A stretch of 64,000 nt of DNA from Holophaga foetida DSM 6591. Its GTDB lineage: Bacteria; Acidobacteriota; Holophagae; Holophagales; Holophagaceae. Shown here piece by piece: positions 24,470 through 33,102 of the stretch. The DNA lies in the NCBI RefSeq assembly GCF_000242615.2, contig NZ_KI912268.1, positions 2,301,977 through 2,365,976 of the forward strand. Direction: 5' to 3'. Numbering within the stretch: position 1 is the stretch's first letter; each line of letters begins with the position of its first letter. A program made the translations under genes and the position numbers. Under the pieces are notes generated by a model that saw only the letters and a program-made list of their open reading frames with translations, searched no databases and had not been told where the DNA came from.

Positions 24470-26323
24470 ATGCCAGAAGCCACGCCCCATGGAGCAGTCT
24501 TGGTTCAGACCATTGCTGAGATGTTTTACGAGACCTTGCGTTTCGATCTGCCGGATGCACTTGCCTCCAAGATCGGCAAGGCCTATGTCCCCATCTCTCA
24601 CCGGGAGCTCCAGGCACGGGTGGAGCGCCTCGCCCTGGCCCTCCATGCCCGGGGGATGAGAGTCGGCGACCGGGTGGCCTTCCTGGCGGAAAATCGGCCG
24701 GAATGGGCCATTGCCGATTTCACCTGCGCCATCCTCGGACTCGTGAGCGTTCCCATCTACCACACGCTCACCCCGGACCAGTCTGCCTACATCATCCAGC
24801 ACAGCGGGGCCCGCTGGCTCCTCTTGTCCACGAACGCCCAGCTGGCCAAGGTCAAGGCCACCTGGGACAGGCTGCCAGAACTGGAAACCGTCCTGGTACT
24901 GGATGCGGCGGTGCCCCTGGAGGCCCCCAAGGCCTTCGTAACCTGGGACCAGCTCCAGACCGAAGGGGCAGAACTCGAAGCCAGGCGCCCGGAGGTCAGA
25001 GCATGGGCCAAGGAGAGAACCCCGGAAGATCTGCTGACCCTCATCTATACCTCTGGCACCACCGGTGATCCCAAAGGGGCCATGCTCAGCCACGGCAACC
25101 TGATGAGCAACATCCTGGACACGGTGGAGGTGGCTGTGGCAGCCCTGAGGCCTGAGCGCGGTGATCGGTGCCTCAGTGTCCTCCCCATCTCCCATGTCTT
25201 CGAGCGCACGGGCGGCCACTACACGATGTTCTACCTGGGCATCGCCATCTACTACGCGGAAAGCCTGATCTCCCTGCCCGCCAACCTCCTGGAGGTCCAG
25301 CCGGTCGTCCTGATGGCCGTCCCCAGGATCTTCGAGAAGATCTATGCCAGGGTCCGGGACATGGCCACCTCTGGAGGCCTGCTGAAGCGCATGGCCTTCG
25401 GGTGGGCCTCCAGTACCTGCCATCGGGCCGTACGCCACCTCTACCTGAACCGCCAGCCCCGGGGGCTGCTGCGACTCCAGCTGGAACTGGCGGACCGCAT
25501 CCTGCTCTCCAAGATCCGGGAAAAGACCGGCGGTCGTCTGCGTTTCTGTGTCACCGGCGGATCCGCTCTGAACCCTCGGATCATGGAATTCTTCTGGGCC
25601 ATGGGCGTGCCCATCTATGAGGGATATGGCCTGACGGAGACCAGCCCCATCCTGACCCTCAATCGCCTGGGGAAGGTGCGCCCAGGCTACGTTGGGAACC
25701 CCATCCTGCGCCAGTACAAGGATCGCCCCTTCCTCAAGCTGGCTCCGGATGGCGAGATCCTCTGCGCCGGCCCCAACGTCATGCAGGGCTACTGGCGGGA
25801 CGAAGAGGCCACGCGCGACGTTTTCGATAGTGATGGCTACTTCCTCACCGGGGACGTAGGTGAGTTCGACCGCCTTGGCCGGGTCAAGATCACGGACCGC
25901 AAAAAGGAGATCATCGTCACCAACGCTGGCAAGAATGTGGCTCCCCAACCCATAGAGAACGCCCTCCGGGCCGACGATTACATCGAACAGGCCGTCCTGG
26001 TCGGAGACCACAAGAACTACCTTGCGGCCATCATCGTGCCACACCTGCCTGCCCTGCGGGAATGGTGCCAGCGCAAGCACCTGGCGTTCGCGGACGATGC
26101 TGAAATGGTTGCCCATCCCAAGGTGCACACCAAGATCATGACCCGGGTGAACCGTGTGAACGCCCACCTGCCCAATTATGAGAAGGTCCGGAAGATCGCC
26201 CTGCTCGACCGGGAGATGACCGCCGAGAATGGCCTGCTGACGCCTTCCCTCAAGGTGAGGCGCCGGGTCGTGAACGAGGTCTACCGGGACACCATCGCCG
26301 CGCTGTTCCCGGTCGGGGATTGA
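24470..26323 (+). CDS. Long-chain acyl-CoA synthetase (AMP-binding)
   Basis: A 617-residue adenylate-forming enzyme of the FadD/Faa type that activates fatty acids to acyl-CoA through an acyl-AMP. The P-loop is LIYTSGTTGDPKGAM, followed by YGLTETSPI (adenine/acyl motif), TGDVGEFDRLGRVKITDR and the catalytic Lys region KKEIIVTNAGKNVAPQPIE. There are no transmembrane helices. This size with the ISHVFERTGG segment fits the long-chain group. It is followed closely by the HEAGH membrane protein gene. Confidence 0.92.
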   Translation: MPEATPHGAVLVQTIAEMFYETLRFDLPDALASKIGKAYVPISHRELQARVERLALALHARGMRVGDRVAFLAENRPEWAIADFTCAILGLVSVPIYHTLTPDQSAYIIQHSGARWLLLSTNAQLAKVKATWDRLPELETVLVLDAAVPLEAPKAFVTWDQLQTEGAELEARRPEVRAWAKERTPEDLLTLIYTSGTTGDPKGAMLSHGNLMSNILDTVEVAVAALRPERGDRCLSVLPISHVFERTGGHYTMFYLGIAIYYAESLISLPANLLEVQPVVLMAVPRIFEKIYARVRDMATSGGLLKRMAFGWASSTCHRAVRHLYLNRQPRGLLRLQLELADRILLSKIREKTGGRLRFCVTGGSALNPRIMEFFWAMGVPIYEGYGLTETSPILTLNRLGKVRPGYVGNPILRQYKDRPFLKLAPDGEILCAGPNVMQGYWRDEEATRDVFDSDGYFLTGDVGEFDRLGRVKITDRKKEIIVTNAGKNVAPQPIENALRADDYIEQAVLVGDHKNYLAAIIVPHLPALREWCQRKHLAFADDAEMVAHPKVHTKIMTRVNRVNAHLPNYEKVRKIALLDREMTAENGLLTPSLKVRRRVVNEVYRDTIAALFPVGD

Positions 26324-26326
26324 CCC

Positions 26327-26875
26327 GTGCTCGCCGAGCTCATCCAATGGTTCCGGGACATCCATGAGACGCCGTGGAGCAGAGTCACGCCCCTGAAGCT
26401 GGGGAGCGCCCTGGGGGCGGTGGCGCTGCTGCTGCTGGTCTACCTGGCGAGCCGGGAGGGATGGATCTTCCTGGTGGACAACCTGAACCTGGTCTTCCAC
26501 GAAGCGGGACACCCCATCTTTGGAGTCTTCGGAGAAACCATCGGGTTCCTGGGAGGCACCTTCATGCAGCTCCTGGTGCCGCTGATGGTGGCAGCCTCGG
26601 CCTGGTACAAGCGGCAGGCGGTGGCCACGGCCCTGGCGGGAGTCTGGTTCTTCCAGAACGGCTTCAATATCGCCCGCTACATGGCGGACGCCCGGGCCCA
26701 GCTCCTGCCTCTGGTGGGAGGAGGCGAACACGACTGGGCCACCCTCCTGGGCCAGTGGGGTGTGCTGGACAAGGACATCACCTACGCGCGGACACTCACC
26801 GCGCTGGCCTGGCTGGGTATCCTGCTCTGCTGCGCCTGGCTGGGCTGGCGCTGCTCAAGGGACAATCGCGACTAG
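26327..26875 (+). CDS. Small polytopic membrane protein with HEAGH motif (M50-like?)
   Basis: A 182-residue membrane protein with about four hydrophobic segments. Residues 58-62 read HEAGH, a match to the HExxH zinc-protease motif, inside a hydrophobic stretch as in site-2 proteases, and a second segment, FFQNGFNIARYMAD, could offer a third ligand. It is shorter than typical M50 enzymes and has no PDZ domain. It starts with GTG three bases after the synthetase stop and overlaps the end of the convergent HU gene by four bases. Protease activity is an inference from the motif only. Confidence 0.6.
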   Translation: MLAELIQWFRDIHETPWSRVTPLKLGSALGAVALLLLVYLASREGWIFLVDNLNLVFHEAGHPIFGVFGETIGFLGGTFMQLLVPLMVAASAWYKRQAVATALAGVWFFQNGFNIARYMADARAQLLPLVGGGEHDWATLLGQWGVLDKDITYARTLTALAWLGILLCCAWLGWRCSRDNRD

Positions 26876-27147
26876 CCGATCTCGATGGCCCGGAGGTCCT
26901 TGCCGGGCTTGAAGCGGATGGAGCGCCCCTTGGGGATGGCCACGGAGTCGCCGGTCTTGATGTTCCGGCCCATGCCCCGCTTGCGGGGGCGCGGCTCGAA
27001 GACGCCGAATCCGCGAATCTCGATCCGATGCCCATCCAGCAACGCATTCTTCATATGATCCGTAAGCAGATCGACCACCTGCAGCGCCGTGGCCTTGGAG
27101 ATGGGGAGGGTCTGCATCAGGGCAGATGCAATATCGATCTTGATCAT
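26872..27147 (-). CDS. HU/IHF-family DNA-binding protein
   Basis: A 91-residue histone-like protein that bends DNA. The dimer core is recognisable, and the beta-arm region GFGVFEPRPRKRGMGRNIKTG closely follows the HU/IHF signature; the residue at the arm tip region and PKGRSIRFKPGK are typical. The Met at 27147 is chosen because GAGG precedes it by seven bases and the extra 28 upstream residues are not HU-like. Whether it acts as HU or as an IHF-like subunit cannot be decided from sequence alone. Confidence 0.93.
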   Translation of the reverse strand: MIKIDIASALMQTLPISKATALQVVDLLTDHMKNALLDGHRIEIRGFGVFEPRPRKRGMGRNIKTGDSVAIPKGRSIRFKPGKDLRAIEIG

Positions 27148-27300
27148 GGGCGACCTCGGACCTGGAGTGAGAGCCTCAAATAGATACCAGAGGATTCCCA
27201 GGGGTGGAAGAGGAAAGGTTGTACGGAACAATCTTCCCGCTTTCCGGAGTATCCTGCTCCAGGTAATTTGAAAGGCTGTGCTTTTCCACTAGGAGCCCTC

Positions 27301-27741
27301 TTGGAAGTCCTTTCCGATTTCATCCTCGCCGCAAGTTCCGTCGTCCGCCATGCCAGTAACAAGCAGCGGGCTGAAGCCCTTCTCGAGCGCTGGGGCACCG
27401 CCTGGCAGGGCCCTCAGCGGGCCCTGGACTCCACCTACTCCAACCACGGGGCCTACCTCCACTTCAACCAGCTCATCGGCAAGGTCTGGAGCCACGCCTT
27501 CACCTTCCACGCCTCCCAGCGGGAAGGCTTGGTGTTGCGTGGACCGGACACCGATCGGGGCCGCAAGTCCCACAAGCATCGGGACAGCAAGCTGGACGCC
27601 ACGGGCCTGGATGCCCTGTTCCTCGCCTGGAGCGCTCACCCCGAGGCCCACCCGGCGGGGAATGCCGTGGAGTTCTACCTGGAGGAGACCCCGGACGAAG
27701 TCTGGGAAGCCTGCCTACAGGAAGCACTGAAAGTGCTGTAG
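27301..27741 (+). CDS. Conserved-looking hypothetical protein
   Basis: A 146-residue protein that I do not recognise. It is soluble, mixed alpha/beta, with no signal peptide. Notable segments are the His-rich start of a middle block (NHGAYLHFNQLIG, HAFTFHASQ) and the basic stretch RGRKSHKHRDSK. TTG at 27301 is preferred because AGGAG lies five bases upstream; the frame is open to TTG 27268. It is convergent with moaA with no gap between the stop codons. GC and codon use match neighbours. Confidence 0.6.
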   Translation: MEVLSDFILAASSVVRHASNKQRAEALLERWGTAWQGPQRALDSTYSNHGAYLHFNQLIGKVWSHAFTFHASQREGLVLRGPDTDRGRKSHKHRDSKLDATGLDALFLAWSAHPEAHPAGNAVEFYLEETPDEVWEACLQEALKVL

Positions 27742-28737
27742 CTAGCCCCCGATGTGGTGCATCTCCACCCGGGGCAGGCGCTCCGTCAGTTCGCTGCGCC
27801 GCTCGGAATAGCGGTCATCCCGGATGTTCCATCGCTGGGTGATCAGCTGCGCCAGTTCCTCATCACTTGCCCCGGCCCGCATGGGATCGCGCAAGCTCAT
27901 GCCGGAGGCTGCAAAGAGGCAGGTGTAGAGACGGCCTTCCGCCGAAATCCGTGCACGGTCGCATCCCTGACAGAAGGGTTGGGTGACGGAAGCGATGAAC
28001 CCAACCTCGCCCTCGCCATCGAGGTAGCGCCAATCCTGAGCCACCGCATTCCCGGGAGCCGGGATCGCCTCCAGGGGCCAGACCTCGTGGATCCGCTTGG
28101 CCACCTCCGAGGAGGGCACCACGCGGTCGAGCTTCCAGTCATTGCCGCTGCCGGCGTCCATGAACTCGATGAAGCGCAGGACATGGCCCTCGCGACGGGC
28201 GTACTCCGCCAGGGGGATGATGTCGTCTTCATTAACCCCCCGCTGCATGACACAGTTGAGCTTGATGGGGTAGAAGCCGACCTTCTGAGCCACGGCGATG
28301 CCTCTGAGCACCTTTTCGAGGGGTACGTCGGAGTCCACGAAGCGGTGGAATCGTTCCGGGTCCATGGAATCCAGGCTCACCGTGAGGCGATTCAGCCCAG
28401 CTTCCCGCAGCAGAAGGGCCTGCTCTTCCAGCATGGAACCGTTGGTCGTGAGGGCGATCTCCCGCAAGCCCTGGATACGCCGCAACTGGGAGACCAGGGC
28501 GATGAGATCCCGCCGGATCAGGGGCTCCCCGCCCGTGAGCCGGACCTTCTTGACGCCCAGGGAGACAAAGATGCGGACCAGACGCTCCATCTCCTCATAG
28601 GCGAGGATCTGGGAGTGGGGAATGAAGGAGATCTCCCGCCCGGTCCGGGGATTGCAGTACGTGCAGTGGAAGTTGCATCGATCCGTGACGGACAAGCGCA
28701 ACGATCGGAGGGGTCTGTTGAGGGTGTCCACTACCAT
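27742..28737 (-). CDS. moaA: GTP 3',8-cyclase (molybdenum cofactor synthesis)
   Basis: A 331-residue radical SAM enzyme that, with MoaC, converts GTP to cyclic pyranopterin monophosphate. The SAM-cluster cysteines are C21-x3-C25-x2-C28 (CNFHCTYC), followed by VRLTGGEPL. The second 4Fe-4S cluster has C256, C259 and C273 (CQGCDRARISAEGRLYTC), and the required C-terminal Gly-Gly is present. The adenylyltransferase mog lies 20 kb away, so cofactor genes are dispersed. TAATCT sits six bases before the ATG. Confidence 0.97.
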   Translation of the reverse strand: MVVDTLNRPLRSLRLSVTDRCNFHCTYCNPRTGREISFIPHSQILAYEEMERLVRIFVSLGVKKVRLTGGEPLIRRDLIALVSQLRRIQGLREIALTTNGSMLEEQALLLREAGLNRLTVSLDSMDPERFHRFVDSDVPLEKVLRGIAVAQKVGFYPIKLNCVMQRGVNEDDIIPLAEYARREGHVLRFIEFMDAGSGNDWKLDRVVPSSEVAKRIHEVWPLEAIPAPGNAVAQDWRYLDGEGEVGFIASVTQPFCQGCDRARISAEGRLYTCLFAASGMSLRDPMRAGASDEELAQLITQRWNIRDDRYSERRSELTERLPRVEMHHIGG

Positions 28738-28743
28738 CTTCCA

Positions 28744-28749
28744 AGATTA
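28744..28749 (-). promoter_or_regulatory. -10-like hexamer directly before moaA
   Basis: On the minus strand TAATCT is followed by six bases and the moaA ATG. The only purine-rich stretch (GGAAG) touches the ATG and is too close to serve as a ribosome site, so a leaderless transcript is likely. Confidence 0.4.
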
Positions 28750-28807
28750 CTCCATGTGAGATACCCCCGGATCGGGCAAAATGGAGGGTCCACTAGGAAA
28801 ACAGATC

Positions 28808-30034
28808 ATGGCATTTCTTTCTCGATTCTTCTCCCGGGCGCAGCGCGCCCCACTGCCCTCCATGGAGGAACTCTTTGCGGAATTGGGGATTTCCCTGGAT
28901 CTGCCAGGGCTCGATGACGTCAAAGGCGACTTCGAGCACCTGGACGCCGAGGAGCGGCGCCACTGGGCCGAAGCGATCGCCGAGTTGAGGAGCAAGGGTC
29001 AGGAGATGCCTCCCCTCTGGCTGGACGCCCAGTTCGACCTCCTGCCCCAGGTCGTGCCCCATTGGCAGGCGGAACGGGAGGGATTCCTCTTCAAGCCCCT
29101 CTTCGAAGGTCTTTGCCAGCGAATTCTGGCCTGCGGCAGACTGGTGCCCCGTCCCTGGCTTGTGCTCTGGGGCGTCACGGAAGAGGATCTGGAAGACCGT
29201 GCCCTGACCCGCCTCCAGGAACTCAGCCACGGGAAACCCGTCCGACGCCTGCCCAGCGGCATCTACCAGAGCACCTTCGGGGACGGCATGGATGCCTCAC
29301 GCATCCTGCTTCCCGAGCTCTGGGCGGAGCTCTTCCCGGGGCAGAACACCTTCCTGGCTATCCCTTCCAGCACCTGCCTGCTTGTGGCCCCTCAGGTGCT
29401 CCTGCCCAAACTGGTGGAGGCCATCGGGCCCGCCATCGGCAGCGCAGGCGATCGGATTTCCGCCACGATCTACCAGCACGTGGGCCAGACAATCCTCCCG
29501 GCCACCCTGCAGGATCCCCATCCCATCGCCCAACCCCAGCGGGAGCTTCGCCAGAGCGATCTCCTGGCGGCCTGCCAGGCCCAGGATCTGGACCTGCCCC
29601 CAGCCCTGGGGCAGCCTGCCGGACTCCTTTCCCTTCGGACCCAGCAGGGGCGCTCCCTGCTCATGGCCATCTGGAAGGAAGGGACCCCCTGCCTACTCCC
29701 GGACACGGACCTTGTGGGCTTCATCGATGCCCAGGGGCGCCCCCTGGGCATCTACTTCCGCCAGACCCTCCCCAGGATCCCGGAGGTCCGGGGCGAGACC
29801 GTGGACATCTGGGGCCCCCGCCGGACGCGCTACGCCGCTTTCCCCACCCGGGAACAGCTGGAGCGACTGGAGCCCTTCGCCACAGGGGAGCAGATGGACG
29901 CCCTCCTTCGCGGCGCGGGGAATGCCCCTCGCCAGGCCGCCCCCAGGCAAGCTGCTCCCCCTTCCACCAGCACTTCCAGCCCGGTGCCCGAACACCTCCG
30001 CGGCCTGAGCCTGGGCCCCGTCCGCGAGGACTAG
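28808..30034 (+). CDS. DUF1444 (YtpQ-like) family protein
   Basis: A 408-residue cytoplasmic protein. Residues around GDGMDASRILLPELWAEL and the following LAIPSSTCLLVAP match the core of DUF1444/UPF0354 proteins such as B. subtilis YtpQ, recalled from family knowledge. This protein is longer than YtpQ, with a C-terminal extension that includes a short repeat of APRQAA and a Ser/Thr/Pro-rich tail (about 375-395). The Met at 28808 is chosen since AGGAAA lies nine bases upstream. It is followed after four bases by pth. Function is unknown. Confidence 0.7.
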   Translation: MAFLSRFFSRAQRAPLPSMEELFAELGISLDLPGLDDVKGDFEHLDAEERRHWAEAIAELRSKGQEMPPLWLDAQFDLLPQVVPHWQAEREGFLFKPLFEGLCQRILACGRLVPRPWLVLWGVTEEDLEDRALTRLQELSHGKPVRRLPSGIYQSTFGDGMDASRILLPELWAELFPGQNTFLAIPSSTCLLVAPQVLLPKLVEAIGPAIGSAGDRISATIYQHVGQTILPATLQDPHPIAQPQRELRQSDLLAACQAQDLDLPPALGQPAGLLSLRTQQGRSLLMAIWKEGTPCLLPDTDLVGFIDAQGRPLGIYFRQTLPRIPEVRGETVDIWGPRRTRYAAFPTREQLERLEPFATGEQMDALLRGAGNAPRQAAPRQAAPPSTSTSSPVPEHLRGLSLGPVRED

Positions 30035-30038
30035 AGGC

Positions 30039-30620
30039 TTGAGCCTGCCCTGGATCCTGATCCCGCTGGGGAACCCCGGCCCGGAGTATGCCAATACCCG
30101 CCACAACCTGGGCCGCCTCCTGCTCCAGCGCTGGATGGCCGCCCGGGGCTTGCACGCAGAACCCCTCCACCTATTCAAGACCGGCACCCTCTATGGCCTG
30201 GAGCCGAGCCTCCAGGCCCTGGTGCCGGCCACCTACATGAACCTTTCTGGCCAGGTCTGCGGCGAGGCCAAGGAGGCCGGTCTCGACCCAGGCCGCATGG
30301 TTGTCCTCTTCGACGACAAGGACCTGCCCCTGGGGGCGGGGCGTTTCAGGATGAAGGGCCGGGCCAACGGCCACAACGGACTGGGCTCGATCATGGAACA
30401 CCTCGGAACCGAGGAGGTGCCGCGCCTCCGCCTGGGCATCGGCCCCTTCCTCCGCCCCCTCCACGAATTCGTCCTGGGGGAGTGGACACCCGAGGAACAG
30501 GAAGCCATTTCGGCCCTGGATGTCCCTTTTGCCGCCTTCCTGACGCACCTGGCCAAGTCCAGGGACCTCTCCCTGCTACCGGGCCAGGTCAACCAGGAGA
30601 CTTTCTGGAGCCTGAACTAG
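30039..30620 (+). CDS. pth: Peptidyl-tRNA hydrolase
   Basis: A 193-residue enzyme that recycles peptidyl-tRNA dropped from ribosomes. Signatures: LIPLGNPGPEYANTRHNLG with the catalytic His in RHNLG, PATYMNLSG, and the RMKGRANGHNGLGSI loop. The usual DDLDLP motif reads DDKDLP here. A TTG start at 30039 is used; the preceding gene ends four bases before it, so the pair may be co-translated. A tail of about ten residues after the last helix is slightly different from E. coli. Confidence 0.95.
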   Translation: MSLPWILIPLGNPGPEYANTRHNLGRLLLQRWMAARGLHAEPLHLFKTGTLYGLEPSLQALVPATYMNLSGQVCGEAKEAGLDPGRMVVLFDDKDLPLGAGRFRMKGRANGHNGLGSIMEHLGTEEVPRLRLGIGPFLRPLHEFVLGEWTPEEQEAISALDVPFAAFLTHLAKSRDLSLLPGQVNQETFWSLN

Positions 30621-30629
30621 CTTTTCCTA

Positions 30630-30658
30630 TTGGCCTTTACTGATTTTCCGGGTAAAGA
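30630..30658 (+). promoter_or_regulatory. Candidate promoter of the first cold-shock gene
   Basis: TTGGCC (30630-30635), 17 bp, TAAAGA (30653-30658). The predicted start would give a 5' leader of about 100 nt before the csp ATG, a usual layout for cold-shock genes. Confidence 0.35.
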
Positions 30659-30762
30659 CTTAGGCGAGAATCATCCAAACATCCAAGAACTGAGGCTTCC
30701 GCGCCTGGAGGAGGCTATCAGCGTAACCATTCCTTCCAGGCCAATCGCACTAGGAAGTAGCC

Positions 30763-30966
30763 ATGGCTCAGGGCATCGTCAAGTGGTTCAACGCCGAAAA
30801 GGGGTTCGGCTTCATCACCCCCGATGAAGGCGGCACGGACCTTTTCGTCCACCACACCGCCATACAGGAACGCGGATTCCGCACCCTTCAGGAGAACCAG
30901 AGGGTGGCTTTCGATGTGGCCCAGGGTCCCAAGGGCCTTCAGGCCACCAATGTCATCAAGGCCTGA
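30763..30966 (+). CDS. Cold-shock protein (CspA family)
   Basis: A 67-residue single cold-shock domain that binds single-stranded RNA and DNA. RNP1 reads KGFGFITP and RNP2 DLFVHHTAI, both intact. Aromatic surface residues are as in CspA. AGGAAG precedes the ATG by six bases. It is one of two adjacent paralogues (the other at 31185); they share about three quarters of residues, by eye. It lies downstream of pth with its own candidate promoter. Confidence 0.97.
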   Translation: MAQGIVKWFNAEKGFGFITPDEGGTDLFVHHTAIQERGFRTLQENQRVAFDVAQGPKGLQATNVIKA

Positions 30967-30984
30967 TCACCCGAAAAATTCTCG

Positions 30985-31013
30985 TTGAGTACACCCCAAA
31001 GCACAGATACGCT
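30985..31013 (+). promoter_or_regulatory. Candidate promoter of the second cold-shock gene
   Basis: TTGAGT (30985-30990), 17 bp, TACGCT (31008-31013), giving a leader of about 165 nt before the second csp gene. The -10 is weak. Confidence 0.3.
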
Positions 31014-31110
31014 GTGCGCAACTCTTCCCGTTACTGGCATAAAGCCTTCCCAGGTTCGGGACAGGCGGTTCCTTGGAGCCGCTTGGCGAAACGGAGCCAC
31101 GCTCCCCATG

Positions 31111-31173
31111 GGTTCTTGTCCTGGAAAGGACCATGCGAGATCAACCCCAGGAACCGGGGCTCGACCCCAAGGA
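31111..31173 (+). promoter_or_regulatory. Structured 5' leader of the second cold-shock gene
   Basis: The leader holds two short perfect hairpins: GTCCT-GGAA-AGGAC (31118-31131) and GGGG-CTCGA-CCCC (31156-31168), the latter immediately before the AAGGA ribosome site (31169-31173). The long structured leader resembles CspA-type thermosensing UTRs in layout, not in sequence. Confidence 0.45.
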
Positions 31174-31184
31174 TAGAAAGCATC

Positions 31185-31388
31185 ATGTCCCAAGGCACCG
31201 TCAAATGGTTCAACGCTGAGAAGGGTTACGGGTTCATCACCCCGGACGAGGGCGGCCCCGATATCTTCGTCCACCACTCCGCCATCCAGACCCGGGGTTT
31301 CCGCACGCTGGAGGAGAAGGCTCGGGTGAGCTTCGAGATCGTCCAGGGCCCCAAGGGTCCCCAGGCTGCCAACGTCAACAAGCTTTAG
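31185..31388 (+). CDS. Cold-shock protein (CspA family), second copy
   Basis: A 67-residue cold-shock domain with RNP1 KGYGFITP and RNP2 DIFVHHSAI. The upstream in-frame extension to 31014 is leader sequence, since the CSD begins exactly at the Met at 31185. It has a long structured leader of its own and a GC-rich hairpin at 31411-31435 that probably ends transcription. The tandem pair suggests distinct control of the two copies. Confidence 0.97.
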   Translation: MSQGTVKWFNAEKGYGFITPDEGGPDIFVHHSAIQTRGFRTLEEKARVSFEIVQGPKGPQAANVNKL

Positions 31389-31410
31389 GCATCTTGCCGG
31401 TCTCAAGACG

Positions 31411-31435
31411 AGGGCCCCGTTCCAGACGGGGCCTT
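31411..31435 (+). terminator. Terminator-like hairpin after the cold-shock genes
   Basis: GGCCCCGT (31413-31420), loop TCCAG, ACGGGGCC (31426-31433) and a short T pair. The 8 bp GC-rich stem is strong but the U-run is minimal. Confidence 0.6.
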
Positions 31436-31508
31436 CGCGCATGAGGAGGTGACAGCCACCGATTCATGACTTAGGATTCACCCACCCTCCCTTTGCCGAG
31501 ACACCGCG

Positions 31509-33083
31509 ATGCCCCTATTCCAGCAGTCGAATCCTCACGATCCCCTGCTCCACCGATCCTCCCAGATCCTCTATCGCTGCTTCGAGGAGATCGGGAGCAC
31601 CAAGGGGGCCCTCTACCTTCTCTGCCCCGAGGATCAGACTTTTCGGCTGGCCGCCCACTATGGGTGGCCCAGGCATTTCGCCCCCCCCTCCGCCCTGCCC
31701 CCCGAGGACCCAATCCTTGTCTGGGCCCAGCGGGAGCGGGGTCCCTTCATCGCGAATGATCCGACCCCCTTCCCGGAACTGACGCCCTTCCGGGAAGCCT
31801 CGTTAAACGCTAGGTTCCTGGTGGCCTCCATCTATGAGCGCGGGGCCCGGATCGGGCTGCTCCTCCAGCGGGACCGCAACCAAGGAATCCCCTTTTCGCA
31901 AGAACGGGATGTCCCGCTCACCCTGGCCATCTGCCAGGAACTTGCGGATGCCCTTGGGGATACCCCCCAGAAGCAGACCATCCCTGAAACCCAGGCCCCC
32001 CTTCCCGTTGCGGCTCCCCACAGCGAAGCGATGGTTTCCCCCCTGGCACCCTCCCCGATCCTCAGCCAGGAAACCCCTCGCAGGATTCTGGCGGGCACCT
32101 TCCTGCCAGAGCAGCGGATCTTCTTCTGGGAAGTGGCGGAACTCCTCTTCCAGGCGCTCCCCATCCACGCAGTGGCTCTCTGGATGGAGGAGCCAGCTGA
32201 GATTCGCCCCATTCTGGTCTTCAGCCACCGCCCCCTATCCCCCGGACTCAAGCGGGAGATCCATGCCACTGTCGCCGGGCAGACTCCCGACGACACCGCG
32301 GGTTCTCTCCGCATCCTCGCCCGGGTGGAAACCCCTTCCCTGGAACCCCTGGACGGGTCCTTCAAGATCTGTCTGCCAGTGGTGCTGGAGGAGGAGGGTG
32401 GGGGTCGCGACCTCCTGCTTCTGCTCCGCCTCCAGGAGCAGCCCTTCAATGAGACCGAACTGGCATTCATCCGGCACATCGCCCGAATTGTGGGCTGCCA
32501 CCTCCAGGAGTCGCGCCTTCACGAACGCTACCACCGGGCCTTCCTCTCCGTGAGCCAAAGGATCCTGGGCTCCGCCGAGGGGTTGCGGAACCACAGTCTC
32601 AACACCGCCAGACTGGCCCGCAACCTCGCGCTTCGACTCGGACTCCCGAGCGCCTCTGTCGAGGCCGTCAGCATCTCCGCCATCCTCCACGACGTGGGCT
32701 CCCTCCTCCTGGACCCCGAACTCCAGACCCTGGGGAAGCTGAGCCCCGAGGAATTGGAGCGAGTCCGGGCCCACCCAGTTCTGGCCGCCACCTTCCTCAA
32801 AGACTTCCAGTTCCCATTCGACGTCCCCACCATCATCCGGCACCACCATGAGCGTTGGGACGGATCCGGATACCCAGATGGCCTCGTCGGGGAGGAGATC
32901 CCCATCGGCAGCCGGATCATCGCCCTGATCGAGGCCTTCGAGGTGATGACTGCGGATTCAGGCTATCGCAGCCCCATTCCCAAAGCCGAGGCACTGGAGG
33001 AGATCCGCCGCAGCGCGGGCACTCAGTTCGATCCGGCCCTGGCCCAGGAGTTCCTCGCATTGATGGGCTCCGGGACGCGTTAA
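31509..33083 (+). CDS. GAF-GAF-HD-GYP protein with altered active site
   Basis: A 524-residue cytoplasmic protein. The N-terminal part (about 10-150) and a middle part (about 190-345) look like GAF domains, joined by a Pro-rich linker. The C-terminal HD-GYP domain is recognisable by HD at 394-395, HPVLAA at 422, the HHH-E-R-W-D-G-S-G-Y-P block at 445-456 and the RII helix. Family members hydrolyse cyclic di-GMP. Here the HDxGK Lys is Ser398 and the downstream metal Asp of the VADxFDA helix appears replaced by Glu475 (ALIEAFEV), so activity may be changed or lost. Confidence 0.85.
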   Translation: MPLFQQSNPHDPLLHRSSQILYRCFEEIGSTKGALYLLCPEDQTFRLAAHYGWPRHFAPPSALPPEDPILVWAQRERGPFIANDPTPFPELTPFREASLNARFLVASIYERGARIGLLLQRDRNQGIPFSQERDVPLTLAICQELADALGDTPQKQTIPETQAPLPVAAPHSEAMVSPLAPSPILSQETPRRILAGTFLPEQRIFFWEVAELLFQALPIHAVALWMEEPAEIRPILVFSHRPLSPGLKREIHATVAGQTPDDTAGSLRILARVETPSLEPLDGSFKICLPVVLEEEGGGRDLLLLLRLQEQPFNETELAFIRHIARIVGCHLQESRLHERYHRAFLSVSQRILGSAEGLRNHSLNTARLARNLALRLGLPSASVEAVSISAILHDVGSLLLDPELQTLGKLSPEELERVRAHPVLAATFLKDFQFPFDVPTIIRHHHERWDGSGYPDGLVGEEIPIGSRIIALIEAFEVMTADSGYRSPIPKAEALEEIRRSAGTQFDPALAQEFLALMGSGTR

Positions 33084-33102
33084 GCTGGAGCCGGAGGCCC
33101 GG

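Noticed and set aside
24194..26731. 845-codon open frame opposite cmk, the acyl-CoA synthetase and the HEAGH gene
   Set aside because: It is antisense to three clear genes; GC-rich third positions keep the frame open, the product is low in family features and rich in Gly, His, Gln.
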